Source: WLMZ01 sp038227995
Lineage (GTDB): Bacteria > Actinomycetota > Acidimicrobiia > Acidimicrobiales > Ilumatobacteraceae
Length of the DNA: 64,000 nt
Assembly: GCA_038227995.1 (NCBI GenBank)
Contig: JBBRPP010000029.1
Location: 7,072 to 71,071, forward strand
Direction of reading: 5' to 3'
The notes below the pieces were generated by a model. That model searched no databases. It was given only the letters and a program-made list of their open reading frames with translations, and had not been told where the DNA came from. Below, piece after piece: positions 23,759 to 32,803 of the stretch. Each line of letters begins with the position of its first letter. Within the stretch, counting starts at the first letter, position 1. A program made the translations under genes and the position numbers.

Positions 23759-24958
23759 ATGGCCTCCTCGACCGAATTCGACGTCAGTGGTGGAGACGAC
23801 GCTGCGGATCGCGTCATTGCCATCCGCAGCTGTCGGATGCTCGACGGGCGTGTTGTCGACATCGATCTCGCCGACGGCCGGATCCGACGGATCGAGCCGG
23901 CGTCAGGGGATCGCGACGTGGACGGTGCTCCGCTGCTCGTCACGCCCGCGTGTGCCGACGTCCATCTCCACGCCGACAAGGCATACCTGCTCGGCCGACT
24001 CCCGGTCGGCAGTTCGGTTGCAGCAGCCATCCACGCGGTCAGAGCCAACAAGCCTTCGGTCACTGCCGACGATGTGTTCGACCGAACGATGCGGCTGCTG
24101 CGGGCGTGCCGAGAGCACGGCACCCTCGCGGTGCGATTGCACGCTGAGGTCGACCCCGACCTCGGCCTTCGCGCGGTCCAGGGCGTGATCGCGGCGCGGG
24201 CGGCGACAGGAGCGGCGATGAGCATCCAGATCTGTGCGTTCGCACAGGACGGCATCGTCACTCGGCCCGGGACCGAGGATCTCCTTCGCGAAGCGCTGCG
24301 TCTCGGCGCCGACGTCGTCGGAGGCATCACGTACGGCGATGATCCGCTCGACGAACACCTGTCGATCATCACGGCACTCGCGCGAGAGTTCGATGTGCCG
24401 GTGGATCTGCACACCGACCTGTCGTTGGCGGCAGGTGACACCGCGCTGCCCAGCGTCGTCGGGGCGCTGCGTGCCAGCGGATTGTACGGACGAGCGCTCC
24501 TCGGCCATTGCACGAGCCTGCCGCTGCTGGCGGACGACATTCGATCCGACGTTCTCGACTCGCTGGCCGACGTCGACGCTGCGGTTGTGGTGCTGCCGCG
24601 CACCGATCTGTTCTTCGACGGTCGGATCGCATCGATCGCCGAGTGCGTTGCCCACGGTGTGCGAACGCATCTGGCGAGCAACAACATCGAGAACCCGTTC
24701 ACGCCTGTTGGCCCACCGTCGCTCGCCCAGGTTGCCGCCGTCTATGCCCTGACCAATCGCATCGCTACCATCGACGAGCTGACTCGGCTGACGATGTTGC
24801 TGTGGTCGGGGAGATCGATCATCGACGGCGAGCAAGCTGTGGTCGTCGAGGGATCGGTGGCCGACCTGTGTCTGTGGCCGGTCGACGAAGGGTGGCAGAT
24901 CATCTCGCGCGCTTCGGAGCCAACAGTGGTGTTGAGGGCAGGGAGGGTCGTTCGATGA
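23759..24958 (+). CDS. Cytosine-deaminase-like amidohydrolase, catalytic residues degenerate
   Basis: 399 residues of the cytosine deaminase/atrazine-type amidohydrolase fold. The metal HxH is present (H69 and H71 in DVHLHADK) and so are H218 and H250. Two catalytic residues of the family are lost by hand alignment: the HxxE glutamate that shuttles the proton is leucine (HTDL, 218-221), and the metal/catalytic Asp of the SDNI motif is asparagine (ASNNIENPF, N308). Its coupled neighbour keeps both residues. This gene therefore likely encodes a non-hydrolytic or regulatory subunit, or an enzyme of changed chemistry. Stop overlaps the next start by 4 bp. Start at ATG 23759; no strong ribosome-binding site. 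Confidence 0.75.
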   Translation: MASSTEFDVSGGDDAADRVIAIRSCRMLDGRVVDIDLADGRIRRIEPASGDRDVDGAPLLVTPACADVHLHADKAYLLGRLPVGSSVAAAIHAVRANKPSVTADDVFDRTMRLLRACREHGTLAVRLHAEVDPDLGLRAVQGVIAARAATGAAMSIQICAFAQDGIVTRPGTEDLLREALRLGADVVGGITYGDDPLDEHLSIITALAREFDVPVDLHTDLSLAAGDTALPSVVGALRASGLYGRALLGHCTSLPLLADDIRSDVLDSLADVDAAVVVLPRTDLFFDGRIASIAECVAHGVRTHLASNNIENPFTPVGPPSLAQVAAVYALTNRIATIDELTRLTMLLWSGRSIIDGEQAVVVEGSVADLCLWPVDEGWQIISRASEPTVVLRAGRVVR

Positions 24959-26172
24959 GTTCGTTCACATTGGTCGATGTGCTGTTCCCGACGGGGGAAC
25001 GCGGCAATCTCATCGTCGAGCACGGAATGATCGTCGCGCCGACGGCGCGCGCGACGCCAATGTCTTCCGCTGCAGCGGTGCATGACGCGTCGGGCTACCT
25101 CGCGATCCCGCGGCTCGTCGACAGCCACGTGCACCTCGACAAGACGTTCATCGGTGGTCGCTGGATTCCGCATCGTCCGGCACCGACGCTGCTCGACCGC
25201 ATCGCCGCCGAAGTGGCGCTGTTGGATGGCGGCAGGGTCGAGCCTGTCGCCGTGCGCGCCGCTCGATTGATCGACCTGCTTGTCGCCAATGGGTCGACCC
25301 GATTTCAGACCCACGTCGACATCGGCCCGAGTTCGGGCCTGCGCCGTCTCGAGGGTGTGCTCGATGCTCGTGATCGTGCACGCGGCATCGCCGACATCGA
25401 CGTCGTCGCGTTTCCTCAGGAGGGAGTGATGCGGGCGCCCGGGACCGTCGAACTGCTCCGCGGCGCGCTCGAGAGAGGCGTCGACGCGATCGGCGGCCTC
25501 GATCCGTCGACGCTGGACGGTGACCGCGACGGTCAACTCGACATCGTGTTCGAGCTCGCTGTCGCATACGGCGTTCGCATCGACATCCACCTGCACGAGC
25601 CGGGCGACGTCGGGGCGTCGACCCTGCGCGCGATCGCCGAGCGGACGGCAGCCAACGGTTTGTCGGGTCGGGTCGCCGTCAGTCATGCGTACTGCCTCGG
25701 CGAACTCCCGCCGGCGGAGGTGCGATCTCTCGCCACGGACTTGAACGCGACCGGCATCACGTTGATCAGCGCGGTTCCCGGTGGCGGGCTGCGGATGCCG
25801 TACGACGAGCTGGAGGCTGCTGGGCTTCGGATCGTGTTCGGCTCGGACAACATCCGCGATTCGTGGTCGCCGTTCGGCACCGGCGACGTGCTCGAGCGGA
25901 TCGCCCTGGCCGCCCACGACGGTGGCTGGTACAGCGACGAGCGTTTGCTGCGCGCGCTTGACATGGTCACATCGAACGCGGCCGCGATGCTGGGTGAGGC
26001 GGCGCCGTTGCTTCGTGCCGGCGACAGCGCCGACTTCACGTTGGTGCCCGACGTCTCGCTCGCCGGTGCGGTCCTCGCTCGCCCTTCCGGCCGAATCGTT
26101 TTCCGCCACGGTCGCATCGTCGCGGTCGACGGTCGCGTCGCCCACGACGTCGAGTTGGCGTGGCCCGGCTGA
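24955..26172 (+). CDS. Cytosine-deaminase-like amidohydrolase, intact
   Basis: 405 residues. All expected ligands and catalytic residues are visible: H58 and H60 (DSHVHLDK), H212 with E215 (HLHE), H244 (VAVSHAYC) and D298 (GSDNIRDSW). This fits a mononuclear-metal deaminase/hydrolase acting on a cyclic amide, pyrimidine or related heterocycle. It starts by ATGA overlap with the degenerate paralogue, so the two are made together and may form a heteromer. No uptake or further pyrimidine gene adjoins, so the substrate is open. It converges on a MmyB-type regulator. Confidence 0.8.
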   Translation: MSSFTLVDVLFPTGERGNLIVEHGMIVAPTARATPMSSAAAVHDASGYLAIPRLVDSHVHLDKTFIGGRWIPHRPAPTLLDRIAAEVALLDGGRVEPVAVRAARLIDLLVANGSTRFQTHVDIGPSSGLRRLEGVLDARDRARGIADIDVVAFPQEGVMRAPGTVELLRGALERGVDAIGGLDPSTLDGDRDGQLDIVFELAVAYGVRIDIHLHEPGDVGASTLRAIAERTAANGLSGRVAVSHAYCLGELPPAEVRSLATDLNATGITLISAVPGGGLRMPYDELEAAGLRIVFGSDNIRDSWSPFGTGDVLERIALAAHDGGWYSDERLLRALDMVTSNAAAMLGEAAPLLRAGDSADFTLVPDVSLAGAVLARPSGRIVFRHGRIVAVDGRVAHDVELAWPG

Positions 26173-26190
26173 ACGCACGGTGAAGTGCCG

Positions 26191-27021
26191 TCAGCTGTTG
26201 GTGACCGGCGTGTAGATGACCAGCTTCAATGCAGGATCATCGGTTGCCTGGAACGACGTGTACTCCATGTGAACGCGGCCGAGGATCGGATGGCTCAGCT
26301 GCTTCCTGCCTGCCACCGTTGCACGGATGTCGTGGGCCTGCCACCACTCGTCGAACTGCGGACAGCCAGATCGAAGGCGGTCGGTCAGGGCGATGAACGC
26401 TGGATCGCCGGCCCACAGGTCGTGGGTGGCGCGGAACTGGGCGACCATTCGCTGCGCCTCGTCAGCCCACTTCGAGCCGAAGAGCTTGCGGGCCCCTCTT
26501 CCGGTGACCATCGTGACCAAGATGTTGCGGTCGTCATCGCTGACGTGGCTGAACCGAAAGAGTTCGTCGGCGGCGTCGTTCCAGGCGAGCACATCCCAGC
26601 GGCGTCCCGTGATGTACGCCGGTGCGTTGAGGTGCTGCACCGTTCGCACGATCGATTCCGGGACGTGCTCCGTGACGAACGCGACGCGATCCCCGTGTCG
26701 ACTGAGCGCGGTGACGTGCGCGTGCTCGGCTGGTGTCAAGCGCAATGCCATCGCGATTGCGTCGATCGTGGCGACGGACGGGTTGACGGACCGGCCCTGT
26801 TCCAGCCTGATGTACCAGTCGACGCTGATGCCGGCGAGTTCGGCGACCTCCTCGCGTCGCAGGCCGGCTGTCCTCCGGCGTCGTCCGGCCGGAAGCCCGA
26901 CGTCGCCGACACTGAGGCCGAGTCGACGCGATCGCAGAAAGTCGCCGAGTTGATGGCGGCTGGGGTCGGCAAGGGGCTGTTCGAGGGTGCGCGGTACGGC
27001 AGTCGTGGGACTCACAGTCAT
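26191..27021 (-). CDS. XRE regulator with MmyB-like ligand-binding domain
   Basis: 276 residues. The helix-turn-helix (AGLRREEVAELAGISVDWYI, RLEQGRSVNPSVATIDAIAM) is of the actinobacterial GLRREEVA type, followed by a PAS-like MmyB ligand-binding domain (ITGRRWDVLAWNDAADELF; FIALTDRLRSGCPQFDEWW). Divergent from the zinc-less MDR oxidoreductase at 27088 with 66 bp between starts; family members commonly repress a divergent oxidoreductase and respond to its substrate, so that gene is the probable target. Confidence 0.85.
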   Translation of the reverse strand: MTVSPTTAVPRTLEQPLADPSRHQLGDFLRSRRLGLSVGDVGLPAGRRRRTAGLRREEVAELAGISVDWYIRLEQGRSVNPSVATIDAIAMALRLTPAEHAHVTALSRHGDRVAFVTEHVPESIVRTVQHLNAPAYITGRRWDVLAWNDAADELFRFSHVSDDDRNILVTMVTGRGARKLFGSKWADEAQRMVAQFRATHDLWAGDPAFIALTDRLRSGCPQFDEWWQAHDIRATVAGRKQLSHPILGRVHMEYTSFQATDDPALKLVIYTPVTNS

Positions 27022-27087
27022 AGGATGATACCAGCTCTGGATCTGATGAATCGATGGGCGCATGATGCTCGAAACGAAGGAGCAAAC

Positions 27088-28191
27088 ATGCGAGCAGCAG
27101 TCCTCACGAGCATCGGATCACCCCTGGAGATCAAGACAGTCGCCGACCCGGTGATCGGCACGGGCGAGGTCATCGTCGACGTCGTCGCGGCGGGCGTCCT
27201 CAACTACTCCGATCAGGTCATCAGTGGTGCCCGCCAGCACCTCATCGAACTCCCGATGATCCTGGGGGCGGGCGCGATCGGACGCGTGCGCGTGGTCGGG
27301 CCGGACTCGACTCACCTCGTCCCGGGCGAGTGGGTGTACTGCGATCCAACGGTGCGATCGCGAGACAACTCGTCGAATCCCGACATCACCCTGCAGGGCT
27401 GGAGTGCGCGCGGCGAGGGTGGGCTTCGATTGCAGCGCCATTTCCACGACGGCTCGTGGGCCGAGCAGATGCGGGTACCCACGGAGAACGCGATCTCGAT
27501 CGGTGAGATGGGCGCCATCGACGAGGCCGACGCGCCGAAGTGGTGCAGCCTCGCCTCGCTCCTCGTCCCCTATGGCGGCTTCTTGTCCGGCAACCTGCAG
27601 GCGGGGCAGACGGTGGTGGTCAGCGGTGCCACCGGCAACTTCGGGAGCTCTGCGGTCTCCGTCGCCTTGGGGATGGGAGCCGGCTGCGTCATCGCCACCG
27701 GGCGACACCAATCGGCTCTCGACGAGCTGCAGCGCCGGCATGGTTGTCGGGTTCGCCTCGCAACCATGTCCGGCGACGAGGCGGTCGACCGTCAGCGAAT
27801 CCTGGACGCGGCACCGGGCCCAATCGACATGGTGTTCGACATTCTGCCGCCCGAGGCCAGTACAACGCAGGTGCGCGCAGCGATCACGACCGTCCGACCG
27901 TATGGCCGGGTCGTCTTGATGGGTGGCGTCAACATGCAGGGAGGTCCAGGGCTCGACGTGCCGTACGTCTGGATCATGCGCAACTGCATCACGATCCATG
28001 GCGTGTGGATGTACCCGCCGGACGCGCCCGCGGCGCTCATCAAGCTGGTGCGAGCCGGCATCCTGAACCTCGATCATGTCGACGTGACGACGTTCGCGTT
28101 GGCTGACGTCAACGACGCAGTCGCCCATTCCGCGGCGAACGCCGGTCCGTTCCAGAAGACCGTTCTCCTGACGGGCCGTTCGTCGGAATGA
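27088..28191 (+). CDS. MDR-family alcohol dehydrogenase / quinone-oxidoreductase-like protein
   Basis: 367 residues. GroES-like N-terminal domain (EVIVDVVAAGVLNYSD; LGAGAIGRVRVVG) and Rossmann NAD(P)-binding domain (TVVVSGATGNFGSSAVSVALGMGA; VIATGRHQSALDELQ). The zinc-binding CGxD..H pattern of true alcohol dehydrogenases is absent (VLNYSDQV), which places it with quinone reductase-like members. GAAGGAG lies 5 nt before the ATG. Probably regulated by the divergent MmyB-type regulator. Confidence 0.8.
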   Translation: MRAAVLTSIGSPLEIKTVADPVIGTGEVIVDVVAAGVLNYSDQVISGARQHLIELPMILGAGAIGRVRVVGPDSTHLVPGEWVYCDPTVRSRDNSSNPDITLQGWSARGEGGLRLQRHFHDGSWAEQMRVPTENAISIGEMGAIDEADAPKWCSLASLLVPYGGFLSGNLQAGQTVVVSGATGNFGSSAVSVALGMGAGCVIATGRHQSALDELQRRHGCRVRLATMSGDEAVDRQRILDAAPGPIDMVFDILPPEASTTQVRAAITTVRPYGRVVLMGGVNMQGGPGLDVPYVWIMRNCITIHGVWMYPPDAPAALIKLVRAGILNLDHVDVTTFALADVNDAVAHSAANAGPFQKTVLLTGRSSE

Positions 28192-28304
28192 ACCCGCCGA
28201 GGACGAGGCTGGCGCACCGGCACCGCTTGGCAAAGAACTTTCGAAATTTCTTCAGTTCGGGGGCTTCGGACCGGGCTCGATCGACCGCCCGACGGTGGGG
28301 TGTT

Positions 28305-28586
28305 TCAGCGAATTTCGACCTCGATGAACTCGAAGTCGAATGTGTTGACATTGACGACGTTGTGCTCCACCCCGGCGGATCTGGCGTACGACACGCCCGC
28401 CGTCAATGGCGCGTCGGTCGTGACGCCGTCGGAGCCGATCAGCCGAAGCGTGCCGGTCACCAAGGGAACGACGACGTAGTCGTGCTCGTGTCGATGGTGG
28501 CCGGTCTCGGCTCCGGGCGCGAACTTCCACGAGGTCACGATGACTCGCTCGTTGTCGACTTGCGTCGTCGGGACTGCGTTCAACAT
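28305..28586 (-). CDS. Small cupin-domain protein
   Basis: 93 residues, a single cupin: the first motif is GAETGHHRHEHDYVVVPLVTG with the His/Glu metal ligands, the second is AGVSYARSAGVEHNVVN with the last His. It could be a small dioxygenase, isomerase or storage-type cupin; no partner is obvious. It starts 13 nt after the stop of the enoyl-CoA hydratase gene on the same strand (28600-29400), so the two are probably co-transcribed. Confidence 0.8.
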   Translation of the reverse strand: MLNAVPTTQVDNERVIVTSWKFAPGAETGHHRHEHDYVVVPLVTGTLRLIGSDGVTTDAPLTAGVSYARSAGVEHNVVNVNTFDFEFIEVEIR

Positions 28587-28599
28587 GGCGGCGCAGACC

Positions 28600-29400
28600 C
28601 TACGTGCGGGTGAAGTTGGGTGTGCGCTTCTCGGCGAAGGCGCGTGGGCCCTCCTTCGCGTCGTTGCTGGCGAACACCGCCTGGCCGTAGTCGAACTCGT
28701 ATGCCAGCGCGTCGGCCTCGGTCATGCCGTCAGTGTCGTGCAGCGTCTTCAGCACTGCCTCGACCGCCAGCGGGCCGGCCGCGCAGATCGTTGCAGCAAT
28801 CGCCTTTGCCGCATCCAACGCCTGGCCATCGGGGACGACCGAGCCGATCAGTCCGTAGTGCAAGGCCTCGGCGGCGGTGATGTGCTTGCCGGTCAGCAGG
28901 ATCTCGGCGGCGACCGTGTACGGGATCTGGCGGCGCAGGCGAACGGCCGAGCCGGCCATCGGGTAGAGCGACCAACGCACCTCACTGACACCGAACCGGG
29001 CCGACTCGCCGGCGACACGGATGTCGGTCGCCTGCAACAACTCGGTGCCACCGGCGATGGCGACACCTTCGACCGCGGCGATCAGTGGCTTCGTCGGCCG
29101 GTAGTGGCGCAACAGTCCCTTCCAATGGATACCCGGGTCGCTCGCCATCCGTGCCGGAACATCGACGGATGGATCGAGGTCGCCGCCATCGCCGGACATT
29201 GCACGGAGGTCGGCACCGGAGGTGAAGTCGCCGCCGGCGCCGGTCAGGATGATGCACCGGACGTCGGGGTCATTCGATCCCTCGACCATCGCGTCGTACA
29301 TCGTGATCAACATTGCGCCGCTCAGGGCGTTCTTGCGGTGCGGGCGGTTCATCGTGATGACCATCGTCTGGCCGTCACGTTCGACGAGTGCGTCGGGCAC
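28600..29400 (-). CDS. Enoyl-CoA hydratase/isomerase family protein
   Basis: 266-residue crotonase with both oxyanion loops (DFTSGADLRAM; AIAGGTELLQATD) and Glu residues at both usual catalytic positions (GTEL; GVSEVRWSLYP). The GTG start follows CCAGGAGACCCC. Role in beta-oxidation of an acyl-CoA; the downstream cupin probably shares its transcript. A hydroxyisobutyrate-dehydrogenase-like gene is divergent, and an acyl-CoA dehydrogenase follows, suggesting a branched-chain or cyclic acid pathway. Confidence 0.85.
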   Translation of the reverse strand: MPDALVERDGQTMVITMNRPHRKNALSGAMLITMYDAMVEGSNDPDVRCIILTGAGGDFTSGADLRAMSGDGGDLDPSVDVPARMASDPGIHWKGLLRHYRPTKPLIAAVEGVAIAGGTELLQATDIRVAGESARFGVSEVRWSLYPMAGSAVRLRRQIPYTVAAEILLTGKHITAAEALHYGLIGSVVPDGQALDAAKAIAATICAAGPLAVEAVLKTLHDTDGMTEADALAYEFDYGQAVFASNDAKEGPRAFAEKRTPNFTRT

Positions 29401-29550
29401 GGGGTCTCCTGGGTTCGAGGGGGGAAGGACCAGAGCTTCATCGACCCGTCGGCCGGATGCCGAACCGGAGCCGCAGCCGATGGCGCCGATGCGGCCTTCC
29501 GATACGACCCGAAGTTGCGTGCCTGCGACCGATGACCGACACTCTTCGGC

Positions 29551-30465
29551 ATGAGCGATTCAGTCGGCTACATCGGTCTCGGACACCTCGGCGTGCACCT
29601 CGCCTCCAGCTTGGTGCGCGCCGGCCATCACGTCATCGTGACCGATCTGAATCGGTCACTCGCCGATGGGCTCGTCGCTGCAGGGGCGACGTGGGCGGAC
29701 TCTGCGGCCGAGGTCGCCGCGCAGTCCGATGTGGTGTTCACCTGTCTGCCCTCACCCGCCGTCATCGACACCGTGATGTGCGGACCGAAGGGGGTGCTGG
29801 CCGGCATGCGCCGCGGCGGCACGTGGATCGACAACAGCACCAACGACCGCAACGAGACCTTGCGGCTCGCCGCGCTGTGTGCCGATCGAGGTGTGTCGAT
29901 GCTCGAGTGCCCGGTCACGGGCGGCGTGCACAAGGCCGCCGAAGGCGACATCACCGTCCTCGTCGGCGGTGAGCCGGAGGTGTTCGAGCGACACCGGCAT
30001 CTCCTGGCCACACTCGGTGACCCGATCCTCTACATGGGTCCCCTCGGGAATGCCGCGGTGATCAAGGTGATCACGAACATGCTCGCCTTCGTGCATCTCG
30101 TCGCGGTCGGTGAAGCGCTGATGCTCGCCAAGCGCGGCGGTCTGGACCTCACCGCGTCGTATGAGGCGATCCGCAACAGTTCTGGCAACAGCTTCGTCCA
30201 CGAGACCGAGAGCCAGTTGATCCTCAACGGCAGCTACGACATCGGCTTCACGATGGATCTCGCGTTGAAGGACCTCGGGTTCGCGATGCAGTTCGGCCGC
30301 GAGTTCGGCGTGCCGCTGGATGTCGCCGGCCTCGTCGAGCAGACGTTCGTGCGCGCCACGGCCGAGTACGGCCGGGACGCATGGTCGACGCAGGTCGTGA
30401 AGTTGCTGGAGGACGCGTTGGGAACCGATCTGCGCGCGCCCGGTTTCCCGGACGCGCTGCAGTGA
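29551..30465 (+). CDS. NAD(P)-dependent 3-hydroxyisobutyrate-dehydrogenase-like enzyme
   Basis: 304 residues. N-terminal Rossmann motif GYIGLGHLGVHLASSLVRAG, the family DLNR/S strand (VIVTDLNRS), TCLPSPAVI and substrate-binding ECPVTGGVHKA; the catalytic Lys region reads NAAVIKVITNM. Acts on beta-hydroxy acids (3-hydroxyisobutyrate, tartronate semialdehyde and similar). It is alone between two minus-strand genes. Confidence 0.85.
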   Translation: MSDSVGYIGLGHLGVHLASSLVRAGHHVIVTDLNRSLADGLVAAGATWADSAAEVAAQSDVVFTCLPSPAVIDTVMCGPKGVLAGMRRGGTWIDNSTNDRNETLRLAALCADRGVSMLECPVTGGVHKAAEGDITVLVGGEPEVFERHRHLLATLGDPILYMGPLGNAAVIKVITNMLAFVHLVAVGEALMLAKRGGLDLTASYEAIRNSSGNSFVHETESQLILNGSYDIGFTMDLALKDLGFAMQFGREFGVPLDVAGLVEQTFVRATAEYGRDAWSTQVVKLLEDALGTDLRAPGFPDALQ

Positions 30466-30513
30466 CGGCTCGGTGATACCGCAACGAAACCGCAGTGCCG
30501 AACTCGGTGACAC

Positions 30514-31794
30514 CTAGTGCCGGCGGGCGAGGTACTTCTTGTAGCCCTCGGCGACCGCGAGCAGCTCGGGGTCGGCGTCGAACTTGGGCTGCATCTTGCG
30601 CCATGCCTCCTCGCGCTTGGCGGGGATGTACTCGGTGGGCCAATAGCCCTCGTGGGGCCGGTAGCCCTTCAGCACGTTGCGGGCAACGGTTGCCTTGTGC
30701 ACCTCGTCGACGCCATCGGCGATCCCCATCGTCGGTGCGGACGCATACATCGCCTGGATCGGCGTGAGGTCGGTGGTGCCGAGCGAGCCGAGGATGTGCA
30801 GCGCGTTGAACGACACTTCGCGCAGCACTTTGGCCATCGTGAACTTCACGGCTGCGATGTCGGTGCGCGTGGCCTGGGTGCTGCTGTTGTCGATCTTCCA
30901 CGCGGTCTCGAGCACGAACAGCCGCAGCATCCGGATCGACGCGTACGAGTCGGCGATCTTCTCCTGAACCATCTGGTGCTCGCCGATGATCTTGCCGTGC
31001 GACTCGCGGCTGAGGGCCCGTTCGCACATCATGTCGAACGCCAGCTTGCATTGCGCGATGGTGCGCATCGCGTGGTGAATCCGGCCGCCGCCGAGCCGGC
31101 GCTGGGCCAGCACCTTGGCGCCGTCCTCCGGCCCGAGCAGATGATCGAGAGGGATCCGCACGTCCTTGTAGATGACGTGATTGTGGTTGCGAGGCTCGGG
31201 CATGATCTCGACGCCGGGTGTCTCGCGAGGAACGACGAACATCCCGTTCGTGCACATCACGAACAGGATGTCGGCCACTCGTGCGCTGCTCGAGAACCAC
31301 TTCTCGCCGTTGATGACCCACTCGTCACCGTCACGCGTGGCGTACGTCCTGAACAGGTTCGGATCCGAACCACCCTGGGGTTCGGTCATCGAGTACGACG
31401 AGAACATCTCCTGGTTCAGCATCGGCGTCAGCCAACGCTCCTTCTGCTCCTCGGTGCCGTACGCGGCGAGCATCTCCATGTTCCCGGTGTCGGGAGCGGC
31501 GGCGCCGAACATCTGTGGCGCGCCGGCGTAGCGGCCGATCACCTCGTTCAACAAGCCGAGCTGCAACTGGCCGTAGCCCGGACCACCGAGCTCCTCGTCG
31601 AGGAAGATCGCCCACAGGCCCTGGGCCTTCACCTGATCCTGCAGGCTCTTGACGAGCGCCTTGACCTTCGGGTCCTTGGACCGCACTGCGTACGGGAAGA
31701 CGTAGTCGAGCGGCTCGATCTCTTCCTTGCAGAACTCCTCGACCCAGTCGAGCTTCTTCTGAAATGCGGGATCGGTCGAGAAGTCCCAGGCCAT
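30514..31794 (-). CDS. Acyl-CoA dehydrogenase
   Basis: 426 residues. FAD-binding and substrate motifs are clear: YSMTEPQGGSDPNLF, WVINGEKWFSSSARVADILF, GGGRIHHAMRTIAQC and HILGSLGTTDLTPIQAMYA. The C-terminal region WPTEYIPAKREEAW is the tail seen in long actinobacterial members. It introduces the alpha-beta double bond into an acyl-CoA and passes electrons to ETF. The start at ATG 31794 has AAAGGGGA upstream; the in-frame extension to 31932 would overlap the next gene. Confidence 0.9.
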   Translation of the reverse strand: MAWDFSTDPAFQKKLDWVEEFCKEEIEPLDYVFPYAVRSKDPKVKALVKSLQDQVKAQGLWAIFLDEELGGPGYGQLQLGLLNEVIGRYAGAPQMFGAAAPDTGNMEMLAAYGTEEQKERWLTPMLNQEMFSSYSMTEPQGGSDPNLFRTYATRDGDEWVINGEKWFSSSARVADILFVMCTNGMFVVPRETPGVEIMPEPRNHNHVIYKDVRIPLDHLLGPEDGAKVLAQRRLGGGRIHHAMRTIAQCKLAFDMMCERALSRESHGKIIGEHQMVQEKIADSYASIRMLRLFVLETAWKIDNSSTQATRTDIAAVKFTMAKVLREVSFNALHILGSLGTTDLTPIQAMYASAPTMGIADGVDEVHKATVARNVLKGYRPHEGYWPTEYIPAKREEAWRKMQPKFDADPELLAVAEGYKKYLARRH

Positions 31795-31906
31795 GTGCGT
31801 TCCCCTTTGTCGGTGTCGATTGTTGCTGATTTCATAGCCGACGAGGGCCGCGTGCGCGCCACTGGGCGCGCCGGACGCTACGGTCGCCGGTCGGCGGGGA
31901 CCGTGT

Positions 31907-32791
31907 GTGACACTGAGGTTCGTGCAGTTCAACCTCTTCCTTCCTCAGATGCGGCTGACGATTCCTCAGCTGATCGAGCGCGCCCGCGCAGCCGAGAGCG
32001 CTGGATTCGGCGGCATCGCATTGATGGATCACCTCGCGCCACCGAATGCTCTCGATCAGCCGATGTTCGAAGCGATGACCACGGCGACATGGCTCGCTGC
32101 GGCGACCGAGACGTTGCACGTCGGTCATCTCGTCCTGTGCGACGCGATGCGGCACCCGACCGTGCTGGCCCGCCAAGCGGTCACGCTCGATCACGCGTCG
32201 GGCGGTCGGTTCGAACTCGGTCTCGGTTGGGGTTCTGTGCCGAAGGAGCTGGAGACGTTCGGTGTCGCCTCGACGTCGGCACGTTCACGCGTGGACCGGA
32301 TGAGCGAGACGTTGGATCTCATGCGTGCGCTGTGGAGCGGCGAGACCATCGACTTCGACGGCGAGTACCACCACGTCATCGCCGGCCAGCAGCTGCCCAA
32401 GCCGCTCGGCCACATCCCGATCGTGATCGGCGGCGCCGGGCCGCGCACGATGCAACTCGTCGCCAAGCACGCCGATTGGTGGAACGTGCCGATCAACAAG
32501 ATCCAACAGCTCGAATCGCTGCACCCACAGGCTGGCGATGCGAAGGTGTCGATCCAGCTGATGGTGACGTTCGTCCCGTCGGAGGCCGAACGCGAGGCCG
32601 TCGTCTCGACCGCCGATCGTCGGTTCGGATTCACGCCATCGAGCGGCCGTGCGGTGGGCAACGCGGAAGAGCTCGCGGCGATCTTCGATGCGTACGCCAC
32701 GCGTGGGGTCGAACGCGTTTACGCGTGGTTCACCGACTTCGCTCATCCCGACACGCTCGCGGCGTTCGGCGAGCAACTCATCAACCACTGA
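31907..32791 (+). CDS. LLM-class flavin-dependent oxidoreductase
   Basis: 294 residues of the luciferase-like barrel: FGGIALMDHLAPPN, LHVGHLVLCDAMRHPTVLARQ, LDHASGGRFELGLGWGSV and HIPIVIGGAGPRTMQLVAKHADWWN. F420 or FMN dependent hydride transfer. First gene of a three-gene plus-strand operon (LLM, VOC, MetE-like) with gaps of 12 and 4 nt. GTG start at 31907; no strong ribosome-binding site. Confidence 0.85.
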   Translation: MTLRFVQFNLFLPQMRLTIPQLIERARAAESAGFGGIALMDHLAPPNALDQPMFEAMTTATWLAAATETLHVGHLVLCDAMRHPTVLARQAVTLDHASGGRFELGLGWGSVPKELETFGVASTSARSRVDRMSETLDLMRALWSGETIDFDGEYHHVIAGQQLPKPLGHIPIVIGGAGPRTMQLVAKHADWWNVPINKIQQLESLHPQAGDAKVSIQLMVTFVPSEAEREAVVSTADRRFGFTPSSGRAVGNAEELAAIFDAYATRGVERVYAWFTDFAHPDTLAAFGEQLINH

Positions 32792-32803
32792 CCGGAGGAT
32801 GCC

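Noticed and set aside
26191..27021. MmyB-type regulator as a third member of the TGGCA-N8-TGCCA regulon
   Set aside because: Different C-terminal domain, and no such element in the 27022-27087 intergenic region.
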